Shown piece after piece: positions 1 through 9,892 of a DNA stretch of 64,000 bases. The position numbers and the translations under genes were made by a program. Origin of the DNA: JACCVL01 sp963695375 (GTDB taxonomy: Bacteria; Actinomycetota; Actinomycetes; Propionibacteriales; Nocardioidaceae); assembly GCA_963695375.1 (NCBI GenBank), contig OY968767.1:1612001-1676000 (forward strand). Reading direction: 5' to 3'. The first letter of the stretch is position 1. Each line of letters starts with the position of its first letter. Below the pieces are notes generated by a model that was not told the origin of the DNA, did not search any database, and saw only the letters and a list, made by a program, of their open reading frames with translations.

Positions 1-13
1 TCCGGCCGTCACC

Positions 14-158
14 GCGCCAGCCGGCCCGTGCACCAGCACGGACCGGGAGGCGCTTGGGGTGAAGCCGCGGAGCCCGCCCACAAGGAGGGCCTCCCGCGAC
101 CGGGCACCTTTCCGCCCGAACCCGACAGCTGACCACGCAGGCGTGGGAAGGAAGCCCT
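14..158 (+). promoter_or_regulatory. c-di-AMP riboswitch (ydaO/yuaA type)
   Basis: The leader carries conserved blocks of the ydaO/yuaA motif in order: TTGGGGTGAAGCC near 54, CCGGGCACC near 99, CCCGAACCCGACAGCTGACC near 115, CGCAGGCGT near 137 and a purine-rich end GGGAAGGAAG just before the start codon. This RNA class binds cyclic di-AMP and in actinobacteria commonly sits before cell-wall hydrolases such as NlpC/P60 proteins, which is the gene here. Boundaries are approximate and the 5' stem may begin near or before base 1. Confidence 0.82.
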
Positions 159-161
159 CTC

Positions 162-656
162 ATGTCTGCACCCCTGCGGATGCAGCGCGCCGTCGCGCTG
201 TTCCTCACCGTCCTCGCCGCCACGTTGGCCCTCATGGCCACCACCGCGGTCGTCGCCCCCGACGCCGACGCGGCGTCCAACAAGAAGATCCGGCATGCGA
301 TGCGGGTCGCCAAGAACCAGATCGGTGACCGGTACAGCTACGGCGCCGACGGGCCGAACCGGTTCGACTGCTCCGGCCTGTTCTACTTCTCGTTCAAGAA
401 GCGGACGGGTGTCAACCTGCCGCGGACGTCGTCGTCCCAGTACCGCGCCATGCGGCCGATCATCAAGAAGAACATGCGCAAGGGCGACCTGATGTTCTTC
501 TACAGCGGCAGCGGCGTCTACCACGTCGGCATGTTCGTCGGGTGGCGCGACGGCAAGCGGATCCTGCTGCACGCACCGAGCACCGGGCAGCGCGTGCACC
601 GGACGCCGGTGTGGACCGGCAAGTGGAAGGCCGCCACGCTGCGCCCGCGCGGCTGA
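162..656 (+). CDS. Secreted NlpC/P60 peptidoglycan hydrolase
   Basis: The 164-residue protein has a signal peptide (hydrophobic stretch about 10-31, probable cleavage after ADA near 37) followed directly by a single NlpC/P60 domain. The expected cysteine-peptidase triad is visible: Cys70 in DCSG, His121 in YHVGM and His137 in LLHAPSTG. Such enzymes cut D-glutamyl-meso-diaminopimelate bonds in peptidoglycan outside the cell. There is no SH3, LysM or coiled-coil targeting domain, so it is a minimal catalytic unit. The start is the ATG directly after the riboswitch, so expression probably responds to c-di-AMP, a signal of wall and osmotic state. The exact bond cut is inferred from the family. 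Confidence 0.9.
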   Translation: MSAPLRMQRAVALFLTVLAATLALMATTAVVAPDADAASNKKIRHAMRVAKNQIGDRYSYGADGPNRFDCSGLFYFSFKKRTGVNLPRTSSSQYRAMRPIIKKNMRKGDLMFFYSGSGVYHVGMFVGWRDGKRILLHAPSTGQRVHRTPVWTGKWKAATLRPRG

Positions 657-705
657 CCGGCGCGGCGGCCGCCGCGCCGGGAGCGGGCGCCACACACTGG
701 TCGGC

Positions 706-1716
706 ATGACCGCCGTGTCGGCCGCTCGACGGATCCTCGCCTGTCTCGCTCTCGTCTGCGGGCTGGCCGCGTGCGGGGACGACGAGGCGTCCGGCGGGGC
801 GGACGCCTCGAGCCCCGACGCGGGCAGCCGCGACGGGGGATCGCTCACCCAGACCGAGCCGCTGACCGGGCTGCCGGTGGACGGCGCGCTGCCGGAGCAC
901 CCGGTGGTGACGGTCAAGATCGACAACACCGGCTCGTCCGCGCCGCAGCTCGGACTGTCGTCCGCCGACCTGGTCACCGAGGAGCTGGTCGAGGGCGGGC
1001 TGACCCGGCTGGCCGCGATGTACTACTCGGACATCCCGGACGTGGTCGGTCCGGTGCGCTCGATGCGGGCCAGCGACATCGGGATCGTGACACCGGCCGA
1101 GTCGGTGCTGGTCGCCGCCGGCGGCGCGCCTCCGACCCGGGCGCGCATCGCCGACGCCGAGATCGGCAGCTACGGCGAGGGGGACCCCGGGTTCTACCGC
1201 GCCGACGACCGCACCTCGCCCTACGACCTGATGGTCCGGCTGCCCGAGCTGGTGGACGCGCTGGACGAGGCCGAGCCCCCGCCGCCCTACCTGCCGTTTG
1301 GGCCCAATCCTCTGACGGGTGGAGCAAGGGCCACGGCGGTCGACGTGTCGTTCTCGGCGGGCAGCACCACATCGTGGCGGTTCGAGAACGAGACGTACGT
1401 CCGGCCGGCCAGTAACGCGGCCGAGGGTGACGACTTCGCGGCGGACTCGGTGCTGGTGCTGCGGGTCGAGCTCGGGGACGCGGGATACAAGGACCCCGCG
1501 GGCAACCCGGTGCCGGAGACGCTCCTCGAGGGCAGCGGCGACGCCCTGCTGTTCTCGGCCGGGAGGGTCGTGCGGGGCACGTGGACCAAGCAGCGGCTGG
1601 ACAGCCCGGTGCAGCTGAGTGGCGAGGACGGCCCGATGACCGTCCCGCCCGGACACACCTGGGTCGAGCTCGCGCCCGTCGACGCCGAGGGCGGCGGCGT
1701 ACGAATCAGCCGTTGA
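706..1716 (+). CDS. DUF3048 (YerB-like) lipoprotein
   Basis: The 336-residue protein begins with a lipoprotein signal; the lipobox LAAC places the lipidated cysteine at about 23. A low-complexity Asp/Ser/Gly linker follows, then a DUF3048 domain. Recognisable family features are PLTGLPV, the VVTVKIDNT strand, ADLVTEELVEGG and the VGPVRSMR segment. The protein should be anchored to the outer face of the membrane. The molecular role of DUF3048 proteins such as Bacillus YerB is unknown. Its stop lies inside the 3' end of the convergent TetR gene (11-bp tail overlap). Family assignment is firm; function is open. Confidence 0.85.
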   Translation: MTAVSAARRILACLALVCGLAACGDDEASGGADASSPDAGSRDGGSLTQTEPLTGLPVDGALPEHPVVTVKIDNTGSSAPQLGLSSADLVTEELVEGGLTRLAAMYYSDIPDVVGPVRSMRASDIGIVTPAESVLVAAGGAPPTRARIADAEIGSYGEGDPGFYRADDRTSPYDLMVRLPELVDALDEAEPPPPYLPFGPNPLTGGARATAVDVSFSAGSTTSWRFENETYVRPASNAAEGDDFAADSVLVLRVELGDAGYKDPAGNPVPETLLEGSGDALLFSAGRVVRGTWTKQRLDSPVQLSGEDGPMTVPPGHTWVELAPVDAEGGGVRISR

Positions 1717-2335
1717 GGGCCTGCAGGCCGGCGAGGATGGCCGCCAGCACGGTGGCGACCCGCTCGCCGGTGGCCTCGACGTCGTCGGCGGTCGCGATCG
1801 CCTGACCGGCAGCCGACAGCGCGCCGAAGAACACCTGGGTGAACGCCTCGACCAGGTCGGCGTCGACGTTCTGGTCCGCCAGCAGGTCGGCCGCGACCGC
1901 GCGCAGGATGGCGAAGGTCGTGCGCTGCTCGGACTCCCGCCAGTGCTCGATGCCGAGCGCGACCGGCCCCTCCTCCAGCACGATCCGCCGGTAGCCCGGC
2001 TCCTGGCATGCCGCCAGGAAGCCGCCGATCCCTGCTCGAGCGCGCTCCCAGGGATCGGTCTCGACGGCCATCTGCTCCTGGATGGCGGCCATCGCGGCTT
2101 CCTCGGTGCGCTCGAACACCGCCCGGAACAGCTCCTGCTTGCCCGCGAAGTGGTGGTAGAGAGCGCCCTTGGTGACCGCGGCGCGGGCCACCACCTCGTC
2201 CAGGCTGGTCCCGGCGTACCCGCGGGCGGCGAACAGCCCGGCGGCCTCGTCCACCAGGGAGGAGCGGGTGGCCGCGGAGAACTGCTTGCGGGTGCCGCGG
2301 CCCGGCCCGGGGACCTTCGCTGCGCCCAAGGGCAT
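1706..2335 (-). CDS. TetR family transcriptional regulator
   Basis: The 209-residue protein has an N-terminal TetR DNA-binding domain: the helix-turn-helix falls at about 35-70 with the typical GYAGTSLDEVVARA and KGALYHHFAGKQEL segments. A helical ligand-binding domain of about 130 residues follows. The ATG at 2335 was chosen because a TATGCT element (minus strand, 2347-2342) ends 6 nt before it, implying a leaderless transcript. It is divergent from the malic enzyme gene with only about 40 bp between them, so self-regulation and control of that neighbour are plausible. The ligand is unknown. Confidence 0.88.
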   Translation of the reverse strand: MPLGAAKVPGPGRGTRKQFSAATRSSLVDEAAGLFAARGYAGTSLDEVVARAAVTKGALYHHFAGKQELFRAVFERTEEAAMAAIQEQMAVETDPWERARAGIGGFLAACQEPGYRRIVLEEGPVALGIEHWRESEQRTTFAILRAVAADLLADQNVDADLVEAFTQVFFGALSAAGQAIATADDVEATGERVATVLAAILAGLQALNG

Positions 2336-2374
2336 GCCGCGAGCATACGGTCGAGGTCGTGGCAGCATGACCGC

Positions 2375-3774
<1,400 letters not shown>

Positions 3775-3778
<4 letters not shown>

Positions 3779-4347
3779 CGGAGGAGTCGCCCGGGGGCTG
3801 GGTCGGCAGGCTGTTGGTGTCGACCCCGGCACTGCTCGACCCCAACTTCCGGCGCAGCGTCGTGCTGCTGCTGGACCACGACGACGACGGCGCCCTCGGG
3901 GTGGTCCTGGACCGCCCGCTGGAGCTGCCGGTGGTCGACGTCCTTCCCGGCTGGGAGTCCGAGGTGGCCGCACCGGAGGTGCTGTTCAGCGGCGGGCCGG
4001 TCTCCACCGGCGCGGCGCTCGGGGTGGCCGTGCTGGCGCCGGAGACGCCGGCCGCGCCGCTCGGTTGGCGCCGGATGTTCGCCGACACCGGGTTGATCGA
4101 CCTGGACACGCCGGTCGAGGTCGTGTCCGGAGCGATCGGGGCGATGCGGATCTTCGCTGGCTACAGCGGCTGGGGCCCCGGGCAGCTCGAGGCCGAGGTC
4201 GAGGAGCGGGCCTGGGTGCTGCTGCCGTCGCAGCCCGAGGACCTGGTGACCGCTTCACCGGACGCCCTCTGGCGGCACGTCTGGCGCCGCCAGGGCGGCC
4301 GGCTGGCGCTGCTCGCGGACTTCCCGGAGGACCCGGCAGCCAACTGA
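3775..4347 (+). CDS. YqgE/AlgH (DUF179) family protein
   Basis: The 190-residue protein shows the DUF179 hallmarks: GRLLVSTPALLDPNF and RSVVLLLDHDDDGALGVVLD at the N terminus, FSGGPV in the middle and FAGYSGWGPGQLEAE near 125-140. The family is widespread; the Pseudomonas member AlgH influences alginate regulation but its biochemistry is unsettled. The start is a TTG overlapping the malic enzyme stop (TTGA), so the two genes are probably translationally coupled. No membrane segment or signal peptide is seen, so it is likely cytoplasmic. The link with malic enzyme is positional only. Confidence 0.88.
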
Positions 4348-4369
4348 GCGGGCGTGCCAGACTGCGCTC

Positions 4370-4636
4370 GTGAGCACGTCGCTGAGCCCCGGCACCCAGA
4401 CGGTCGAGGACGCACGGACCCGTCCGGTCACCGACGACGGCGACCACGAGCGGTTCTCCCACTACGTCCCCAAGGACAAGCTGACCGCGGCGATGGTCGA
4501 GGGCACGCCGGTGGTCGCCCTGTGCGGCAAGGTGTGGGTCCCGAGTCGCGATCCGCAGCGCTTCCCGGTCTGCCCCGAGTGCAAGGAGATTTGGGAGTCG
4601 ATGAAGGCCGGCGGCGGGGACGGCGACGACGACTAG
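4370..4636 (+). CDS. DUF3039 small zinc-ribbon-like protein
   Basis: This 88-residue protein matches the actinobacterial DUF3039 family. It has the conserved HYVPKDKL segment, then GTPVVALCGKVWVP and FPVCPECKEIW. Cys52, Cys68 and Cys71 together with upstream histidines look like a small zinc-binding fold, although metal binding is inferred. The tail is acidic. The GTG start at 4370 has CAGACT 6 nt upstream, fitting a leaderless transcript. The MFS gene follows after a short gap, so the two may be co-transcribed. Function is unknown. Confidence 0.85.
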   Translation: MSTSLSPGTQTVEDARTRPVTDDGDHERFSHYVPKDKLTAAMVEGTPVVALCGKVWVPSRDPQRFPVCPECKEIWESMKAGGGDGDDD

Positions 4637-4709
4637 CCCGTGGTCCCCGGACCTGCGCCGCACCACGATCGGGGTCGTCGCCCTCATCTCCCTGGTCGCC
4701 TTCGAGGCC

Positions 4710-6029
4710 ATGGCGGTGGCCACCGCGATGCCGGTGGCGGCCCGTGAGCTGGACGGGCTCAGCCTGTACGCCTGGTCGTTCACCGGTTTCCTGGTCAGCA
4801 GCCTGTTCGGCACGGCGGTCGCCGGCGACCTGACCGACCGGTTCGGTCCGAGACCGACGGTCCTCGTCGGTGTCGCGCTGTTCGCCGTCGGCCTGGTCCT
4901 GGCGGGTGCGGCCGGCTCGATGCTGCCGTTCATCGCCGGCCGGCTGGTCCAGGGGCTGGGGGGCGGGGCGCTGATCGTGGGCGTCTACGTGCTGGTCGGA
5001 AGCCTCTACCCCGACGAGCTGCGGCCGCGGATGTTCTCCTACCTGTCGGCGGCCTGGGTGCTGCCCGCCGTCGTCGGCCCGCTGGTCGCGGGCACGCTGG
5101 CCGAGAACCTCAGCTGGCGGCTGGTCTTCTACGGGCTGCTGCCGCTCGTCGTCGCGCCGGTGTTGCTGCTGCTCGCGCCGCTCGCCGACGCGCGGCCGGG
5201 CGGCTCAAACGAACGCCGGGCCGGACGGGTGCTGCCGGCGGCGGCGCTCGCCGGCGGCGCCGCGGTCCTACAGCTCGGCGGGCAGCAGGTGCAGCAGGAG
5301 CGGGTCGCGCTGGGGCTGGTGCTGCTGGTGGCCGGCGCGCTCGCACTCGTCCCTGCTCTGCGCCGGCTGATCCCGCCCGGCACCCTCCGGCTGCGCCGCG
5401 GACTGCCGTCGGTGGTCGCGTTGCGCGGCGTGCAGGCTGGAGCCTTCGTCGGCGCCGAGGCGTTCCTGCCGCTGATGCTGGTCGAGCACCGGGGGCTGTC
5501 GCCGACGGTGGCCGGCGCCTGCCTGACCGGCGCCGCGCTCGGCTGGTCGGCGGGGTCGTGGTGGCAGGGCCGGCCGGGCCCGGACGTCGACCGCAGGCGG
5601 TTGGCCGTCGCCGGCGCGGCGATCGTGCTGGTCGGTCTCGCGGTCAGCTCGCTGGCCTTGCTGGACGAGGTCCCGGCGCTGGTCGCGGCCCCCGGCTGGG
5701 TCGTCACCGGCGCCGGCATGGGGGTGACCTTCTCCACTCTCAGCGTGCTGCTGTTCCGGCTCAGCCCACGGGCCGACCAGGGCGCCAACGCCGCGGCGTT
5801 GCAGATCTCGGACGCCCTCGGCTCGATCCTGACGGTGGGGCTCGGCGGCGTGCTGTACGCCGCACTGCGCAGCCCCGGGGACGGTGCCGGCGCGCGGGAG
5901 TTCGCCGCCGTGTTCGCGGTGATGGTCGTCGTCCAGCTGCTGGCCATACTGATCGCCCGGCGGGTCCTGCCGTCGCGGGCGGCAGGCGAGCAGGCGGCGG
6001 CGGACTACCCTCACCTGCGTGCCGGGTGA
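4710..6029 (+). CDS. MFS transporter (start codon uncertain)
   Basis: This is a major facilitator superfamily exporter of at least 439 residues with about 12 hydrophobic helices. The loop motif AGDLTDRFGPRPTVLVG (DRxGRR-type, between helices 2 and 3) is clear, as is GRLVQGLGGGALIVGVYVL in helix 4. Substrate is unknown. The upstream in-frame sequence from 4605 has no ATG, GTG or TTG before 4710, yet the translated stretch GVVALISLVAFEA just before Met4710 looks like the first half of transmembrane helix 1. The true start may be a rare codon (CTG at 4656, for example). The end overlaps the following IclR gene by 11 bp. Confidence 0.82.
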   Translation: MAVATAMPVAARELDGLSLYAWSFTGFLVSSLFGTAVAGDLTDRFGPRPTVLVGVALFAVGLVLAGAAGSMLPFIAGRLVQGLGGGALIVGVYVLVGSLYPDELRPRMFSYLSAAWVLPAVVGPLVAGTLAENLSWRLVFYGLLPLVVAPVLLLLAPLADARPGGSNERRAGRVLPAAALAGGAAVLQLGGQQVQQERVALGLVLLVAGALALVPALRRLIPPGTLRLRRGLPSVVALRGVQAGAFVGAEAFLPLMLVEHRGLSPTVAGACLTGAALGWSAGSWWQGRPGPDVDRRRLAVAGAAIVLVGLAVSSLALLDEVPALVAAPGWVVTGAGMGVTFSTLSVLLFRLSPRADQGANAAALQISDALGSILTVGLGGVLYAALRSPGDGAGAREFAAVFAVMVVVQLLAILIARRVLPSRAAGEQAAADYPHLRAG

Positions 6030-6660
6030 GATCTCGCAGACCCTGGACCGGGGTCTGCGCGTCCTGACCTGCCTCGCCGCGCACGCGGGTCCGATGACCG
6101 CGACCGAGCTGGCCGGCGAGCTCGGCCTCAACCGGACCGTGGTGCATCGGCTGGTCGCGACCCTCGAGGGGCACGCGCTGGTCCGGCGCGGCGCCGACGC
6201 GCGGATCGGCCTGGGGACGGGGCTGCTCGGTCTCGCCGCCGCGGTCCAGCCGGGGCTGCGGGCCGCGGTGGCGCCGGTGCTGCGCCGGCTCGCGCAGGAC
6301 GTCGGCGCGACTGCCCACCTGACCGTCGCCGACGGGAACGAGGCGCTCGCCGTGGCGGTCGTGGAGCCGAGCTGGACCGACTACCACGTCGCCTACCGGG
6401 TCGGGGCCCGGCACGCGCTGGACCGGGGCGCCGCCGGGCGGGCGATGCTGCCGGCCGAGGGCGAACGGTCGCCGGAGCCCGGCTACGTGCTGACCGAGGG
6501 CGAGCTCCAGCCGGGTGCGCACGGGCTGGCCGCCCCGGTGCACGGCGTACCGGGCCTGGTGGCGTCGGTCGGCGTGGTCACCCTGGGGGAGCTGGCGGCC
6601 GGCCGGGTCGGCCCGCGGGTGCTGGCGGCGGCGGTCGAGGTCGCCGAGGCGCTGCGCTGA
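6019..6660 (+). CDS. IclR-type transcriptional regulator
   Basis: The 213-residue protein has an N-terminal winged helix-turn-helix (LDRGLRVLTCLAAHAGPMTA, then ELAGELGLNRTVVHRLVATL) and a shortened IclR effector domain ending in VHGVPGLVASVGVV. Typical IclR proteins are about 250 residues, so the ligand domain is compact. It begins with GTG inside the 3' end of the MFS gene, with TACCCT 7 nt upstream. This suggests both coupling to the pump and a possible own leaderless transcript. Control of the MFS gene is a reasonable guess but is not shown by the sequence. Confidence 0.82.
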   Translation: MPGEISQTLDRGLRVLTCLAAHAGPMTATELAGELGLNRTVVHRLVATLEGHALVRRGADARIGLGTGLLGLAAAVQPGLRAAVAPVLRRLAQDVGATAHLTVADGNEALAVAVVEPSWTDYHVAYRVGARHALDRGAAGRAMLPAEGERSPEPGYVLTEGELQPGAHGLAAPVHGVPGLVASVGVVTLGELAAGRVGPRVLAAAVEVAEALR

Positions 6661-6676
6661 CCCCGTCCGGCCTGCC

Positions 6677-7159
6677 TCAGCCGTCCGGGCGGTGCCCGAG
6701 CAGCGGAACCACCCGCGGGTGCACCTGGGTGGCGAGGGCGATCACGGTGGAGACGCGCTCCACGTCGGGGTAGCCGACCACGGTGTCGATGACCCGCTGC
6801 AGGTCGGTGTTCGACCGCGCGACCACCCGGCACCACAGGTCGCCGGAGCCGGTGATCGTGTGCACCTCCAGCACCTCCGGGATGCCGGCCAGGTGCCGGC
6901 CCACCGGGTCGTGCCCGCCGTGCTGGCGGATCTGCAGGGTCAGGAAGGCGGTCACCGGCCAGCCCAGCGCGGCCGGGTCCAGCTGCGGCGCCCAGTCCCG
7001 GATGACGCCCGCGGTCACCAGCCGGTCCAGCCGGGCCTGGACGGTGCCGCGCGCCACGCCGAGCCGCCGGGACGCCGCCAGCACGCCGATCCGCGGCTCG
7101 GTGGCGAACAGCTGCAGGATCGCGGTGTCCAGCTCGTCCGGCGCCGGGTCGGCAGGCAT
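6677..7159 (-). CDS. Lrp/AsnC family regulator
   Basis: The 160-residue protein has an N-terminal AsnC-type helix-turn-helix (LDTAILQLFATEPRIGVLAA, then RRLGVARGTVQARLDRLVTAGVI split across about 10-55). A C-terminal RAM/ligand domain follows (LEVHTITGSGDLWCRVVARS). ATG at 7159 was preferred over an upstream in-frame ATG because it has a purine-rich GAGGACC just before it. It is divergent from hpd, with a 15-bp palindrome between the two starts. That arrangement, and the known use of Lrp/AsnC proteins to sense aromatic amino acids, suggest it controls tyrosine degradation here. The effector is inferred. Confidence 0.9.
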   Translation of the reverse strand: MPADPAPDELDTAILQLFATEPRIGVLAASRRLGVARGTVQARLDRLVTAGVIRDWAPQLDPAALGWPVTAFLTLQIRQHGGHDPVGRHLAGIPEVLEVHTITGSGDLWCRVVARSNTDLQRVIDTVVGYPDVERVSTVIALATQVHPRVVPLLGHRPDG

Positions 7160-7212
7160 CGGTCCTCCTGAACACCTTGTGCAGCACACGCTGGACGGAT
7201 CCGGCTCATGTT

Positions 7213-7227
7213 TGGACAGGATGTCCA
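7213..7227. promoter_or_regulatory. Palindromic operator between lrp-type gene and hpd
   Basis: TGGACA-gga-TGTCCA is a perfect 6-3-6 inverted repeat located 53 bp before the regulator start and 53 bp before the hpd ATG, nearly central in the divergent spacer. Length and spacing fit Lrp/AsnC family operators of about 15 bp. Binding by the adjacent regulator is inferred. Confidence 0.6.
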
Positions 7228-7280
7228 GCTGCGGGAGCCATCATTGCGCATCATGCCCGGCCGCGGCCATGCTGGCCGGC

Positions 7281-8480
7281 ATGACCGAGACGCTGACCCC
7301 GCAGGAGCGCCAGGCCGACCTCGATCTCGACCAGCTGCGGCAGCTGGTCGGCCTGGTGGACTACGACGCCTCCACCGACCCCTTCCCGGTGACCGGGTGG
7401 GACGCCGTGGAGTTCGTCGTCGGCAACGCCACCCAGGCCGCGCACTACTACCAGTCGGCGTTCGGCATGCAGCTCGTCGCCTACGCGGGGCCGGAGACCG
7501 GCAACCGCGACCACAAGTCGTTCGTGCTCAAGAGCGGATCGTGCCGCTTCGTCATCTCCGGCGGCGTCGCTCCGGGCAGCTCCCTGCTCGACCACCACCG
7601 CCGACACGGCGACGGGGTCAGCGACATCGCCCTCGAAGTGCCCGACGTCGATCGCTGCATCGCGCACGCCCGCAGCCAGGGGGCGACGGTGGTGGAGGAG
7701 CCGCACGACCTCACCGACGAGCACGGCACCGTCCGGCGCGCGGCCATCGCGGCCTACGGCGACACCCGGCACTCGCTGGTCGACCGGTCCGGCTACACCG
7801 GTCCGTACCTGCCCGGCTACGTGCCGCGGACGTCGGGCTACGTGCGGCGCGCCGAGGCACCGAAGCGGTTGTTCCAGGCGCTGGACCACGTGGTCGGCAA
7901 CGTGCAGCTCGGCGAGATGGACGAGTGGGTCGGCTTCTACAACCGGGTGATGGGATTCGTGAACATGGCGGAGTTCATCGGCGACGACATCGCCACCGAC
8001 TACTCCGCGCTGATGAGCAAGGTCGTCGCCAACGGCAACCACCGGGTCAAGTTCCCGCTGAACGAGCCGGCCGTGGCCAAGCACAAGTCCCAGATCGACG
8101 AGTTCCTCGAGTTCTACGGCTCGCCGGGGGTGCAGCACCTCGCGCTGGCGACCAACGACATCCTCCGCACCGTCGACGTGATGCGCGCGGAGGGCGTGGA
8201 GTTCCTCGACACACCCGACTCCTACTACGAGGACCCCGAGCTGCGGGCCCGGATCGGCGAGGTGCGGGTCCCGATCGAGGAGCTGCAGCGGCGCGGGGTG
8301 CTGGTGGACCGGGACGAGGACGGTTACCTGCTGCAGATCTTCACCCGTCCCATCGGGGACCGTCCCACGGTCTTCTTCGAGCTGATCGAGCGGCACGGCT
8401 CGCTCGGCTTCGGCAAGGGCAACTTCAAGGCGCTGTTCGAGGCGATCGAGCGGGAGCAGGAGCGGCGCGGCAACCTCTGA
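7281..8480 (+). CDS. hppD: 4-hydroxyphenylpyruvate dioxygenase
   Basis: The 399-residue enzyme converts 4-hydroxyphenylpyruvate to homogentisate, the second step of tyrosine degradation. Two vicinal-oxygen-chelate modules are visible. The catalytic C-terminal one carries the Fe(II) facial triad His203 (LDHVVGN), His286 (VQHLALAT) and Glu367 (VFFELIER), and ends with the GFGKGNFKALFEAIE signature. Length matches the family. Of two close in-frame ATGs (7269 and 7281), the second gives the usual MTETLTPQER start. The downstream route (hmgA, fumarylacetoacetase) is encoded nearby; maleylacetoacetate isomerase is not seen in this window. Confidence 0.97.
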   Translation: MTETLTPQERQADLDLDQLRQLVGLVDYDASTDPFPVTGWDAVEFVVGNATQAAHYYQSAFGMQLVAYAGPETGNRDHKSFVLKSGSCRFVISGGVAPGSSLLDHHRRHGDGVSDIALEVPDVDRCIAHARSQGATVVEEPHDLTDEHGTVRRAAIAAYGDTRHSLVDRSGYTGPYLPGYVPRTSGYVRRAEAPKRLFQALDHVVGNVQLGEMDEWVGFYNRVMGFVNMAEFIGDDIATDYSALMSKVVANGNHRVKFPLNEPAVAKHKSQIDEFLEFYGSPGVQHLALATNDILRTVDVMRAEGVEFLDTPDSYYEDPELRARIGEVRVPIEELQRRGVLVDRDEDGYLLQIFTRPIGDRPTVFFELIERHGSLGFGKGNFKALFEAIEREQERRGNL

Positions 8481-8494
8481 GCAAGGATGGGGCC

Positions 8495-9892
8495 ATGAGA
8501 ACGACGCGGCCCGCCGCCGTCGCTGCCGCGACGATCGCCCTCTGCACCGCCGTGACCGTGCTGCCCGGCGCGCCGGCCGTCGGCCGACAGGCCGGGGCGA
8601 CCCCCGGCGGCCCGACCGCCGGGGACTCGCTGTTCCCGCACGCCGGGAACAGCGGCTACCGGGTCGGGCACTACGACCTCGACCTGTCCTACGCACCGGC
8701 AACCGACGTGCTCCGAGGCCGGGCCACGGTGCAGCTGCGGCCCACCAAGCCGCTGTCCAGCCTGACCCTGGATCTGCACAAGCTGCAGGTCACCGACGTG
8801 CGCGTCGGAGCCGACCCGGCGACCTGGTCCCGGAACCGCAACGAGCTGCGGATCGAGCCCGCCACCTCGCTGGTGCGGGGGCAGCGGTACGCGGTCCGGA
8901 TCGACTACCGCGGCCGGCCGGGCACGATCAGGGACCCGGACGGGTCCAGCGAGGGCTGGTTCCGGACCGACGACGGGGCCATCTCGGTCAACGAGCCGGT
9001 CGGCGCCATGACCTGGTTCCCGGTCAACAACACCCCGCGGGACAAGGCCACCTACCGGGTGTCGATCTCGGTTCCGCGGGGACTGACCGGGGTGAGCAAC
9101 GGCGAGCTGGTGCGCCGGTCGACCGGCGCGCGCCGGACCACCTGGGTGTGGCGGACCCGCGACCAGCTGGCCAGCTACCTGACGACGGTGGCGATCGGCC
9201 GGTTCGACCGCACCCGGGGCACCGCACTGGACGGCACGCCGCTGGACTCCTACGTCGACCCCCGGCTCGGGGACGCGGCGGTCGCCCGGCTGCCCGAGGT
9301 GATGCGCTTCCTGACCCGTCGGTTCGGCGCCTACCCCTTCGACAGCAGCGGCCTGATCACCGACCGGGCGAGCATCGGGTACGCGCTGGAGGTGCAGAAC
9401 CGTCCGGTGTTCACCGCCAACCCCGGCATGTTGCTGCTCGTGCACGAGATCGCGCACCAGTGGTACGGCAACTCCGTCACGCTGCGCGACTGGTCGGACA
9501 TCTGGCTGAACGAGGGCTTCGCGACCTACGCCGAGTGGCTGTGGGAGGCCCGCACCCGGCCGGGCGCACCGCAGCGACACTTCGAGGAGCTGTGCGCAGA
9601 GGGGGAGGGGAGTCCGCTGTGGCACCCGCCGCCGGCCGACCCCGGGCACCCGGCGAACCTGTTCGGCCGCCCGGTCTACGACCGCGGTGCGATGGCGCTG
9701 CAGGCGCTGCGCCAGCGGGTCGGGCCGCAGGCCTTCTCGCGGGTGCTGCGTTCTTGGGCCGCCGAGTACGCCCAGGGCAACGGCAGCACCGCGGAGCTGA
9801 AGCGGCTGGCGGAGGCGGAGTCCGGCCGGCAGCTGGACCGGCTGTTCCGGGTCTGGCTCTACGAGAGCGGCCGGCCGGCCGCCTGCTCGTGA
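8495..9892 (+). CDS. Secreted M1 family zinc metallopeptidase
   Basis: The 465-residue protein starts with an Ala-rich signal peptide (about 1-30). Next comes an M1 aminopeptidase N-terminal beta domain (about 55-240) and the gluzincin catalytic domain. Zinc site: His317, Glu318 and His321 in HEIAHQWYGN, plus Glu340 in WLNEGFATYAEW. The usual GAMEN substrate-recognition motif appears degenerate (SIGYALEVQNRPVF). The protein lacks the long C-terminal helical domain of PepN and belongs to the short actinobacterial group. It follows hppD by 14 bp but has no obvious role in tyrosine catabolism. Likely extracytoplasmic; substrate unknown. Confidence 0.9.
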   Translation: MRTTRPAAVAAATIALCTAVTVLPGAPAVGRQAGATPGGPTAGDSLFPHAGNSGYRVGHYDLDLSYAPATDVLRGRATVQLRPTKPLSSLTLDLHKLQVTDVRVGADPATWSRNRNELRIEPATSLVRGQRYAVRIDYRGRPGTIRDPDGSSEGWFRTDDGAISVNEPVGAMTWFPVNNTPRDKATYRVSISVPRGLTGVSNGELVRRSTGARRTTWVWRTRDQLASYLTTVAIGRFDRTRGTALDGTPLDSYVDPRLGDAAVARLPEVMRFLTRRFGAYPFDSSGLITDRASIGYALEVQNRPVFTANPGMLLLVHEIAHQWYGNSVTLRDWSDIWLNEGFATYAEWLWEARTRPGAPQRHFEELCAEGEGSPLWHPPPADPGHPANLFGRPVYDRGAMALQALRQRVGPQAFSRVLRSWAAEYAQGNGSTAELKRLAEAESGRQLDRLFRVWLYESGRPAACS

